64,000 nt of DNA, taken from assembly GCF_003634105.1 (NCBI RefSeq), contig NZ_RBIQ01000009.1, positions 310,001-374,000 on the forward strand. Direction: 5' to 3'. Source of the DNA: Maribacter vaceletii (GTDB lineage Bacteria; Bacteroidota; Bacteroidia; Flavobacteriales; Flavobacteriaceae). The notes below the pieces were generated by a model. It did no database searches, was not told the DNA's origin, and worked only from the letters and a program-made list of their open reading frames with translations. Positions 36,481-43,035 of the stretch are shown piece by piece. Position numbers and translations under genes: made by a program. Each line of letters begins with the position of its first letter. The stretch's first letter is position 1.

Positions 36481-36987
36481 ATGAACAGAAAGTCATTTAT
36501 TAAAAAAGGAATTATAAGTAGTGTAGGATTAGGTTTGATTCCGACTTTGAGTTTTGGGGCAAATCAAACTGACCCAGAACCTTATAAAGTTGAACTTGTC
36601 AAAGAATTTGTTCTTGCAGGACATTTTAATTTAGACAAAGTAAAGAGTATGCTAATTGACTATCCCAATCTAATCTATAGTCGATACGACTGGGGAAATG
36701 GCGACTTTGAAGAGGCTATTGAAGGCGCTGGTCATAAAGGGAATAAAGAAGTGGCAAACTATTTAATTGAAAAAGGTGCTAGAGTAAACCTTTTTGTTCT
36801 TACGATGCTAGGAAAAACGAATTTGGTCAAGCCTACATTAGAAGCGTATCCTAATCTAATATTCTCAAAAGGTCCACACGGTTTGTCCTTACTTCATCAT
36901 GCAGAAATTGGAGGAGAAGAATCAAAAGAACTATTTAATTATTTACTTGAAAAAGGATTGACAGAAAAGAGTTTTAGTCTAAAATAA
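36481..36987 (+). CDS. Exported ankyrin-repeat-like protein
   Basis: A 168-residue protein. The N-terminus MNRKSFIKKGIISSVGLGL resembles a Tat-type or Sec signal with cleavage near SFGA. The rest looks like two to three degenerate ankyrin repeats (DFEEAIEGAGHKGNKEVANYL, GLSLLHHAEIGGEESKELFNY), a fold for protein binding. Proteins of this shape are scattered in Flavobacteriia; no specific role is known to me. It stands alone between spacers B and C. Confidence 0.65.
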   Translation: MNRKSFIKKGIISSVGLGLIPTLSFGANQTDPEPYKVELVKEFVLAGHFNLDKVKSMLIDYPNLIYSRYDWGNGDFEEAIEGAGHKGNKEVANYLIEKGARVNLFVLTMLGKTNLVKPTLEAYPNLIFSKGPHGLSLLHHAEIGGEESKELFNYLLEKGLTEKSFSLK

Positions 36988-37200
36988 CTGGCTACAACAC
37001 TATATACAGCAAATTGGGCGATTAGTGTTTAGTCGAAAGGTTCTTGTCTATTTTTGTAAGGTCGCCAAATCTTTTGGATTTGGCTTTTAAAATTGAAAAG
37101 ATAAAAACAAACAAAAAGATTCGGCTAATTACTTAAACGGAAACAAAAGTGCTCTTTTATCCCCGTACTAATCATAGCCGAGACGTTAATTAAAGGGAAA
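36988..37200 (+). repeat. Spacer C of the island
   Basis: Begins CTGGCTACAACACTATATAC and ends CCGTACTAATCATAGCCGAG then ACGTTAATTA just before the next ATG. It holds GTCGCCAAATCT (37061-37072), a motif repeated in spacers D and H, and the hairpin GCCAAATCTTTTGGATTTGGC is centred there (arms GCCAAATC / GATTTGGC). Confidence 0.6.
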
Positions 37201-37665
37201 ATGTCTGAAAATATTATTACTGCGATTATTGCTGGTTCTGTTTCAATAATTATATCCGGAATAGCGGGAATTTATACCATAATCAAAAACAAAAAAAGAT
37301 TTGATGATCTAAAAAAGGAATTGATAACAAAATCTAAAACGGAGGACTTTATAACCGCAAGAATAAAGTTTCTTGACGATTATCGTGAGTTTCATCCTAT
37401 ACTTGTAGAAAATCTTAATGGTAATTCTGAAGACAAAACGAAGGCGCTTCAATCATTAATAGATTTTTTTGCAGAAAAGGCAAAAGACTATTATATGCGT
37501 AACAGGGCTTTTCTAAAATCTAAGGAACTGGAAAATTTATTAACCAAAATAAATGCTTTGTTTGATTCGAAAACCTTAAATAATAAAGAAAGTAATGAAA
37601 GAAGTAACTTAGGAACTAATCTATTGAGTTTTGTTAAGAAATTAAATGAACAGAGTCTAAAATAA
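37201..37665 (+). CDS. Small membrane-anchored protein, unknown
   Basis: A 154-residue protein with one N-terminal helix (TAIIAGSVSIIISGIAGIYTII), then a basic helical cytoplasmic part (KNKKRFDDLKKELI) and a mixed helical C-terminus. No domain is recognised. The topology suggests an inner-membrane anchor with a soluble helical domain. It is a single gene between spacers C and D. Confidence 0.6.
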   Translation: MSENIITAIIAGSVSIIISGIAGIYTIIKNKKRFDDLKKELITKSKTEDFITARIKFLDDYREFHPILVENLNGNSEDKTKALQSLIDFFAEKAKDYYMRNRAFLKSKELENLLTKINALFDSKTLNNKESNERSNLGTNLLSFVKKLNEQSLK

Positions 37666-37975
37666 TAACTAAGCATAACAATACCTAAACGTATTGCGGA
37701 CTTTTGGGTAAAATAGAAAGGTCTGTGTATATTTATAATGTCGCTAAATCTTATGCCACGAAGCTTCTGGGTAGCTTTGGATAATAAAAAACAAAACCAA
37801 ATAATAAGCTTTAGCTTCGTGCGAAGACGGAAACGAAAAGTTTCCTTTCTACCGCACTACGCTTAGCCGAGACCGTTGTAAAACATTTGGTACGTTAAAT
37901 GCGAAATCAATACATTGACAAGATTGCCGTAAAAATGTCGCAAACAAACCGTTATCAAATAGACAGATTCATAAT
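37666..37975 (+). repeat. Spacer D with strong imperfect inverted repeat
   Basis: CTAAACGTATTGCGG (37685-37699) pairs with CCGCACTACGCTTAG (37852-37866) with two mismatches; outside the arms are CATAACAATAC on the left and GAGACCGTTGTAAAAC on the right. GTCGCTAAATCT (37740-37751) matches spacers C and H. The last ~100 bases act as the upstream region of the XRE gene. No gene was found in this 310-bp part. Confidence 0.65.
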
Positions 37976-37983
37976 TAGTTTTG
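37952..37983 (+). promoter_or_regulatory. Candidate promoter of the XRE gene
   Basis: TTA (37952-37954), 21 bases, then a perfect -7 box TAGTTTTG (37976-37983), 25 bases before the ATG. The -33 element has one mismatch. If used, this gene carries its own promoter. Confidence 0.4.
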
Positions 37984-38008
37984 TAGAAACAATAAACCAA
38001 AATTAACT

Positions 38009-38572
38009 ATGAACGAAATTGGGAAAAAAATCAGAGAAATAAGAAAGCAAAAAGGACTTTCTCAAGAGGGGTTGGCTGAATCTGCAAAAGTTAATTTAAG
38101 AACAATACAACGAATTGAAAATAATGAAAGTGAACCTCGCGGAAAAACCTTGAATTTAATTTGTGAGGTTCTGGACTTAAACGCAGAAGATATTCTAGAT
38201 TATGGAAAACAGCCAAATAAAAGTTATCTGACAATTTTTCAACTTTCTGTAATAGTATTTTTAGCTATTCCTGTTGGAAATATAATTGTTCCGCTGATTT
38301 TATGGATGAATAAAAAAGATAAAATTGTTGGACTGAAAGAAATCGGAACAAATCTTTTGAATTATCAAATTTTATGGTCAATTCTAACATTTTTAAGCAT
38401 AACTGGATTCGCATTTTCGAAAATTATGCATTATGGTCATTATCCTGTACTTTTTTACATTTTTATTGGACTTTATGTTTTGAACATAATATTACCAATA
38501 ATTTTTGCAATTAAAACGAGTAAAGGACATGCAGAAAATTTGTATCCGAATATAATTAAACTGATAAAATAA
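38009..38572 (+). CDS. XRE-family HTH protein with DUF4870-like membrane domain
   Basis: A 187-residue protein. Residues 1-66 form a Cro/XRE helix-turn-helix (EIGKKIREIRKQKGLSQ, then LAESAKVNLRTIQRIENNES). Residues ~75-180 hold four membrane helices with IPVGNIIVPLILWM, typical of DUF4870 proteins. This DNA-binding plus membrane fusion is known in Bacteroidota, where target and signal are unknown. It may act as a membrane-tethered regulator. It has its own promoter-like sequence and sits alone between spacers D and E. Confidence 0.82.
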   Translation: MNEIGKKIREIRKQKGLSQEGLAESAKVNLRTIQRIENNESEPRGKTLNLICEVLDLNAEDILDYGKQPNKSYLTIFQLSVIVFLAIPVGNIIVPLILWMNKKDKIVGLKEIGTNLLNYQILWSILTFLSITGFAFSKIMHYGHYPVLFYIFIGLYVLNIILPIIFAIKTSKGHAENLYPNIIKLIK

Positions 38573-38769
38573 CTGGTGGCAACACTGTGTATAATTCATT
38601 GCTAGTACTCGCCTACTTACGCTCCCGAAGCTTCGGGACTCGCGAATTTTCTATTCGGTTTGTATTTGCTAAATTAGGTGCTTAAAACATGCAACAAACC
38701 ATATAGAAAAACGTTGAAAACAAGCTAAAAAAAACCGAACGTAAACCAGAAATTAAAACAGTATTACCT
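38573..38769 (+). repeat. Spacer E, sister of spacer B
   Basis: Left end TGGTGGCAACACTGTGTATA; right end AACAAACCATATAGAAAAAC then GTTGAAAAC. It shares CTCGCCTACTTACG (38608-38621) and the ~50-bp block around TTCGGTTTGTATTTGCTAAA (38640-38689) with spacer B almost base for base, but carries a different internal hairpin, TCCCGAAGCTTCGGGA. Confidence 0.7.
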
Positions 38770-39591
38770 ATGGATTTTCTAAATAAACTATTGGGTATTG
38801 ACCCAAACTATATTGTAATTGGTTTAATTGCCTTTTTCTTTTCTTTAGAACAAATAATGAAATCGCCTTTTAGTTTCAAGAAAAGACTAAATCATCTATT
38901 TCAAAATGTATTGTTCCAAATACTACTAGTTATTCTAAATATATTTTTTGTTACGTTTCAAGTTTTTTCAATTGAATGGTTAAATGAAAACAGCATTGGA
39001 CTTTTATATTTAATTGAATTACCTGTTTGGGCTAAACTTTGTATTTCCGTTGCCTTGTATGACATAACAGCGTACTGGATTCATAGAGGAACTCATAAAA
39101 TTCCTTTACTATGGAGATTTCATAGAGTACATCACAGTGATACAACAATGGATTCTTCAACTGTTTTTCGTTTTCATCCCATTGAGTTAATTCTTGTATT
39201 TGGAATTGGAAATATAATTACTGCTGCACTATTTGGTACAGATGTCTTTTCTATGGCATTGTATTATTTTATCCTTTATATATTCTTCTTTTTTGAACAC
39301 GCAAATCTAAATTATCCAAAATGGTTAAATTCGTCTTTAGGGTTATTATTTGTAATGCCTGACCATCATAGAGTACACCACCAACAAGAACAGATGTATA
39401 CAGATTCTAACTATGCCGATATATTTATTATTTGGGACAGATTATTTGGAACCTTTAAAATGATGCCAGTAGAGGATATGAAATATGGATTGGCAGAATT
39501 TGATACGGATGAAAAACAATCATTCCTCTATTTAATTAAAAGCCCTTTTTTAAATATTAAAAGAATTACGCCTAATAAGAAAACCGAATAA
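38770..39591 (+). CDS. Sterol desaturase/fatty acid hydroxylase family membrane enzyme
   Basis: A 273-residue integral membrane di-iron enzyme. The His-box set is complete: HRGTH (105-109), HRVHH (118-122), FRFHP and HHRVHH (199-204). Three to four hydrophobic helices surround them. Such enzymes hydroxylate or desaturate lipids, sterols or carotenoids using O2; here the substrate is unknown. It is an isolated gene in the island, between spacers E and F, with no lipid genes nearby. Confidence 0.88.
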   Translation: MDFLNKLLGIDPNYIVIGLIAFFFSLEQIMKSPFSFKKRLNHLFQNVLFQILLVILNIFFVTFQVFSIEWLNENSIGLLYLIELPVWAKLCISVALYDITAYWIHRGTHKIPLLWRFHRVHHSDTTMDSSTVFRFHPIELILVFGIGNIITAALFGTDVFSMALYYFILYIFFFFEHANLNYPKWLNSSLGLLFVMPDHHRVHHQQEQMYTDSNYADIFIIWDRLFGTFKMMPVEDMKYGLAEFDTDEKQSFLYLIKSPFLNIKRITPNKKTE

Positions 39592-39702
39592 AAAACCAAT
39601 ACCCAACAATCTCTATAGCAAATAAGGTATAAAGTGCTAAATCGGAAATTCTAATATATTTATTCCCGCACAAGCCGTAGCCAATTAAAACAAACAATTA
39701 AG
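39592..39702 (+). repeat. Spacer F, short
   Basis: A 111-bp spacer with ACCCAACAATCTCTATAGC near the left, AGTGCTAAATCGG in the middle and CCCGCACAAGCCGTAGCCAA at the right, a shortened version of the pattern in spacers C and D. Confidence 0.5.
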
Positions 39703-40467
39703 ATGTCCATAACAAAAGAATTTGAATTAGAAGGAATGAAAAAAGTTAGTGAAGTTGTTGGAACTACACTAAAATTGATGCGAGAATATGCTAAAGTTGG
39801 AATGTCTACTAAAGAATTAGATGCATATGGTGGCGAAATTTTAAAAAGCTACGGAGCAAAATCAGCACCTTATGAAACTTATGATTTTCCTGGATTTACT
39901 TGCATAAGTTTAAATGAAGAAGCAGCACACGGAATACCCTCTGATAAAAAAATATTAAAAGAAGGAGATTTGATTAATATTGATGTATCAGCAGAATTAA
40001 ATGGTTTTTGGTCTGACAATGGAGGGTCTTTTGTTCTTGGTAAAGACATTTACAACCACCAACCTCTTGTAGATGCTTCTAAAAATATTTTAAGCAAAGC
40101 TATAAGTAATATCAAAGGTGGAGTAAAAATTTCTGAAATTGGTTATATAATAGAGACTGAAGCCAAAAAATCTGGTTTTAAGGTAATTAAAAACTTGGCT
40201 GGTCACGGAGTTGGAAGAAGTTTACACGAAGAACCAGAGAATATTTTAAATTATAGAGTAAGAACAAATCATGAAAGATTTAGAAAGAATACTACAGTTG
40301 CAATAGAAACTTTTATAGCAACAAAATCTACTATTGCTATCGAGTTAAATGATGGATGGACTTTAGTAGGCAACAAAGGAGGGTATGTAACACAACACGA
40401 ACAAACAATATTAATTACCGATAAAGACCCAATGATTTTAACGGAATCTAATGGGATTTGGAATTAA
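39703..40467 (+). CDS. map: Type I methionine aminopeptidase, accessory copy
   Basis: A 254-residue M24 peptidase that removes N-terminal methionine. All five metal ligands are present: Asp94 (LINIDV), Asp105 (WSDNGGSF), His168 (GHGVGRSLHE), Glu202 (AIETFIA) and Glu233 (TQHEQTILIT). The stretch IETFIATKS replaces the usual IEP-type motif, so it belongs to a divergent subgroup. The housekeeping map normally lies in the ribosomal protein cluster, so this is probably an extra copy. It stands alone in the island. Confidence 0.9.
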   Translation: MSITKEFELEGMKKVSEVVGTTLKLMREYAKVGMSTKELDAYGGEILKSYGAKSAPYETYDFPGFTCISLNEEAAHGIPSDKKILKEGDLINIDVSAELNGFWSDNGGSFVLGKDIYNHQPLVDASKNILSKAISNIKGGVKISEIGYIIETEAKKSGFKVIKNLAGHGVGRSLHEEPENILNYRVRTNHERFRKNTTVAIETFIATKSTIAIELNDGWTLVGNKGGYVTQHEQTILITDKDPMILTESNGIWN

Positions 40468-40793
40468 AAACTGTTTACAATACAGTATATAAACATAGCC
40501 AATAAGTGTTATAAAAAAAGTCTATTAATAATTAAATTAGTAAATCATATGCCCCTAAAGCCCCGGGATAGCCTTAGACAAGAAAACTATACCATAAGTT
40601 TAAAGTATTTTACTAACAACGTCTTATTCCCAAAACCGCTATTTAAATAACTTTTTTAATATTTGCTGTAAATTCCTACAAAAAAATGTAGTTTATACTG
40701 TAATTTCTTTTATTTTTGAGTTACTTCCCTCTTATAATAAGTTATCTATAATAGGAACTCCATACATTCTGGAGTTTAGTAAAAAAATAAAAA
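40468..40793 (+). repeat. Spacer G containing leader repeat copy 2
   Basis: A 326-bp gap without a gene. Near 40612 it has ACTAACAACGTC followed by CCCAAAACCGCTATTTAAAT, and from 40631 to 40780 the second copy of the ~135-150-bp leader repeat of spacer A. The first half shows AAACTGTTTACAATACAG and CCCCTAAAGCCCCGGG without recognised function. Confidence 0.6.
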
Positions 40794-41522
40794 ATGATAT
40801 ACGTATTAATTGGTATGAGTTTAACTTTTATAACAATAGGATTTATTGTTACAGAAAATAACGCGGAATATCTTCTTTCTGGATATAACACAATGAGTAA
40901 AGAAGAAAGAAAAAAAGTTGACCTTAAATCCTTTATTCCATTTTTTAGAAAATTCCATATTGTTTTAGGAGTTTCATTTTTAATCCTTGGATATGGATTA
41001 AACGTAATAAACAAAAATGTAGCTGGAATTTTTTTAGGTGTATATCCAATTTTAGCGTATATATATTTTGCAATTACAACCTCAATATTTACAGGAGGAC
41101 TAAAGACAAAATCAAATAAAATAGGGATTTTTACCCTTGCTGGCGCTTTTATTTTTGTGATAGGTCTTTTAACATACGGATTTAAAGAGAATAAAATATT
41201 ATTCGATTCACAAAAAGTTGAATTCAAAGGAACTTACGGTGAAATTTTACAAACCGACCAAATTAAAAGTATTGAAATTGAGAATGAATTGCCAAATATT
41301 TCTTTAAAAACAAACGGATTCGCAATTGGAGAAATACGAAAAGGCTACTTTAAAACTAAAAACGGAGAGGTTGTTAAATTAATTTTGAACTCAGAACAAA
41401 AACCTTATATTCTTTTCACCAAATTAGACGGAACAAAAATATACTATTCCGCTAAAGAAAAATCGAATAAAGGAATACTTAAAGAACTAAAAAATAAATT
41501 ACCTCTCAGTGGTTATAATTAA
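40794..41522 (+). CDS. DUF3784-domain membrane protein
   Basis: A 242-residue protein. The N-terminal ~110 residues hold three helices with EYLLSGYNTMSKEERKKVD, the DUF3784 signature; a fourth helix (IFTLAGAFIFVIGLLTYGF) follows, then a soluble C-terminal beta-rich domain of ~100 residues (IKSIEIENELPNISLKTNGFA), which resembles the PH-like tails seen on such proteins. Function unknown. The start ATG at 40794 lies directly after leader repeat copy 2. Confidence 0.72.
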   Translation: MIYVLIGMSLTFITIGFIVTENNAEYLLSGYNTMSKEERKKVDLKSFIPFFRKFHIVLGVSFLILGYGLNVINKNVAGIFLGVYPILAYIYFAITTSIFTGGLKTKSNKIGIFTLAGAFIFVIGLLTYGFKENKILFDSQKVEFKGTYGEILQTDQIKSIEIENELPNISLKTNGFAIGEIRKGYFKTKNGEVVKLILNSEQKPYILFTKLDGTKIYYSAKEKSNKGILKELKNKLPLSGYN

Positions 41523-41690
41523 TACGGATTTTGGTGCTTATCCAATGCAGCGTATTTTTATAAAGTCGCTAAATCTATTTTATTTGATAAGTAAACTACC
41601 TCGGGACAAGCCTACAAGGCATTTATTAGGAAACTAATTTTGCTTTCGAAGCAAGCCTCGGAGAATTTAAATCTCGATTATAGAGTGAAA
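41523..41690 (+). repeat. Spacer H
   Basis: The left part has GTCGCTAAATCT (41565-41576) as in spacers C and D. The right part (41591-41686) is entirely the dispersed palindromic repeat, which ends 4 bases before the next ATG. Confidence 0.6.
41591..41686 (+). repeat. Dispersed ~95-bp palindromic repeat, copy 2
   Basis: Matches copy 1 (3657-3752) and the complement of copy 3 (44785-44879): GTAAACTACCTCGGGACAAG, GGCATTTATTAGGAAACTAA, GCAAGCCTCGGAG and ATCTCGATTATAGAG. Here it forms the immediate upstream region of the secreted-protein gene. Confidence 0.85.
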
Positions 41691-42191
41691 ATGAAAAAAA
41701 TAATACCCTTACTATTTGTTTTATTCGTCTCAACAAATATGTTTTCACAAGATGTTTACATAAAGTTACCACAAGCAAAAACTAAAAATCCGAGCTTTAT
41801 TTACAATAAAAATGTGATTGGTAACGAATCTATATTCAAGAGTTTAGGAAATACAGAACAAGAAGTAAAAGAAAAAGTTAAGGGAGTATATGTTATAAAA
41901 GACCAACCGTATAGAAAAAGTGCCGACTATTATAACCTAACGGAGCAAGGAATATTATTTGTAGATTTAAAAGAAAAACTTATCTCTAAAACGCAATCGG
42001 AATTGAATGCGTTTTTCGGAATGGATAAACAATCAGAAATTTATATTGATGGATATTTGTTAGAAAGCAAAAAATACAAAATAGCTTTAAAGGCAATTAT
42101 GGAGATTGAAATTGTGGAACCAGATGCTACAAACCACCTTACAAGTAACGTTCTAAATATTTGGACATTGAAAAAAAGTGAACGATATTAA
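41691..42191 (+). CDS. Secreted protein with TonB-plug-like C-terminus, unknown
   Basis: With the ATG at 41691 the protein is 166 residues and starts with a good signal (MKKIIPLLFVLFVSTNMFSQ); the upstream in-frame TTG at 41640 would translate the dispersed repeat and is rejected. The C-terminal half (SEIYIDGYLLESKKYKIALK, then AIMEIEIVEPDA) resembles the naming strand pair of TonB receptor plug domains, but no barrel follows. It may be a free-standing plug-like protein. It is the last intact island gene. Confidence 0.6.
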   Translation: MKKIIPLLFVLFVSTNMFSQDVYIKLPQAKTKNPSFIYNKNVIGNESIFKSLGNTEQEVKEKVKGVYVIKDQPYRKSADYYNLTEQGILFVDLKEKLISKTQSELNAFFGMDKQSEIYIDGYLLESKKYKIALKAIMEIEIVEPDATNHLTSNVLNIWTLKKSERY

Positions 42192-42217
42192 GAAAAACTT
42201 TTACCCTACCAATAAAC

Positions 42218-42361
42218 TATCAAACATATCCACCACATTCAGATTTAGAATCTCTAATAAGCTGCTACTGGACCCTAGAAGTTCCTGCACAAAAAGACAC
42301 AGAAAAACAACGAATTATTCCAGATGGTTGTATTGAAATGGCTTTAACTAAGGCAAAATAA
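42218..42361 (+). pseudogene. Remnant of an AraC-type regulator N-terminus
   Basis: Translation in one frame gives YQTYPPHSDLESLISCYWTL, EVPAQKDTEKQRIIPDG and CIEMALTKAK then a stop. This is the start of the DUF6597-type N-terminal domain common in Bacteroidota AraC regulators (usual form YxPHPDLESL..CYWTLEVP..IPDGCIEM). No start codon and no HTH are present, and the frame ends abruptly at 42361. It is a broken gene end, probably left by an insertion or deletion at the island edge. Confidence 0.75.
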
Positions 42362-42363
42362 AA

Positions 42364-42391
42364 AATAAAAACCCGGGAACAACCCCGGATT
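42364..42391 (-). terminator. Terminator after the DUF4293 gene
   Basis: CCGGG (42373-42377) and CCCGG (42384-42388) form a GC-rich stem; read on the minus strand the stem is followed by TTTTTATTTTTT. It lies 30 bp past the DUF4293 stop. Confidence 0.7.
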
Positions 42392-42421
42392 TAACGCACT
42401 AATACTACTAAGATATAAGGT

Positions 42422-42832
42422 TTAACGTAAACGATCTACAGATTTTACAAGATCTTCATCCTTCTTTATAGCTCTATTGGCAAGAACTAAAAAAACGATA
42501 GAAAATACAGGAATCAACATCCCAATACCCTTCTCAGAAACCAAAGTTTCTCCGGATAAATTTAGTGATCGATAAACGAAAAATCCTAGTAAAAAAATAT
42601 TAAATATCATATTCAATCTGTTTACTACAAATTGATTTTTTCTTTGTTTAAAAAGCATAATGGCAAGGAACGCTAATGCTGCAATACTATAAAATGCAAC
42701 TGCAATTAGAACGTTTTGTTTTGCAAAAAATTCTACTCCCTCAGCATCTTTCCACAAGGGTAGTATAAATGGTAATACACCACTTAATAAGATAACAACG
42801 AATAAATAAACGGATTGTATTCTCTGAATCAT
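42422..42832 (-). CDS. DUF4293 family membrane protein
   Basis: A 136-residue membrane protein with four helices, beginning MIQRIQSVYLFVVILLSGVL, the standard DUF4293 start; the ATG at 42832 is preferred over one nine codons upstream. DUF4293 genes sit next to rho in many Flavobacteriia, as here (divergent). No biochemical role is known. It has a promoter-like sequence at 42857 and a terminator behind it. Confidence 0.88.
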   Translation of the reverse strand: MIQRIQSVYLFVVILLSGVLPFILPLWKDAEGVEFFAKQNVLIAVAFYSIAALAFLAIMLFKQRKNQFVVNRLNMIFNIFLLGFFVYRSLNLSGETLVSEKGIGMLIPVFSIVFLVLANRAIKKDEDLVKSVDRLR

Positions 42833-42856
42833 ACAGTAACTTGCCTTTATTATTTG

Positions 42857-42888
42857 CAAAAATAGGTGTCTTTTTTAAAAATAACCAC
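42857..42888 (-). promoter_or_regulatory. Candidate promoter of the DUF4293 gene
   Basis: On the minus strand a perfect -7 box TATTTTTG (42864-42857) lies 25 bases before the ATG; the -33 element at 21-base spacing reads GTG instead of TTG. Confidence 0.45.
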
Positions 42889-42913
42889 GTATTCTTAAAA
42901 ATAATTTGTATTA

Positions 42914-42944
42914 TTGTTACGTTATAAAAAAATACTTACCTTTT
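42914..42944 (+). promoter_or_regulatory. Candidate promoter of rho
   Basis: TTG (42914-42916), 20 bases, then TACCTTTT (42937-42944), one mismatch from TAnnTTTG. It leaves a leader of roughly 85 bases before the rho ATG. Confidence 0.4.
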
Positions 42945-43035
42945 TTCGGGAATTCTTTTCCCAAATAAATTATCCAAGTATCAACACTTCTTTAAAATAG
43001 TCATAAAAAAGACATACTAATTTATTATATAATTA

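Larger units (their letters stand above)
34477..42361 (+). other. Accessory island of single-gene cassettes
   Basis: Between two core blocks (truA/phosphoesterase on the left, DUF4293-rho on the right) lie eight functionally unrelated genes, all on the plus strand, each alone between spacers of 111-385 bp. Several spacers share sequence blocks and imperfect inverted-repeat ends containing AACAACG-like and CGTTGTA-like motifs. No integrase, transposase, phage or conjugation gene is present. The right edge holds an AraC-type gene remnant. The arrangement looks like a cassette array or a repeatedly used insertion site; the mechanism is inferred. Confidence 0.6.

Noticed and set aside
40742-41227. 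161-codon minus-strand frame over the DUF3784 gene
   Set aside because: The plus-strand frame has a recognised domain and membrane helices; the minus frame shows none.
41640-41690. TTG start giving 17 extra residues to the secreted protein
   Set aside because: These codons lie in the dispersed repeat, and the ATG at 41691 begins a standard signal peptide.
34477-42361. Calling the island a classical integron
   Set aside because: No integrase is in the window, spacer ends match the attC core only partly, and spacers A and G differ from the rest; only a resemblance is claimed.
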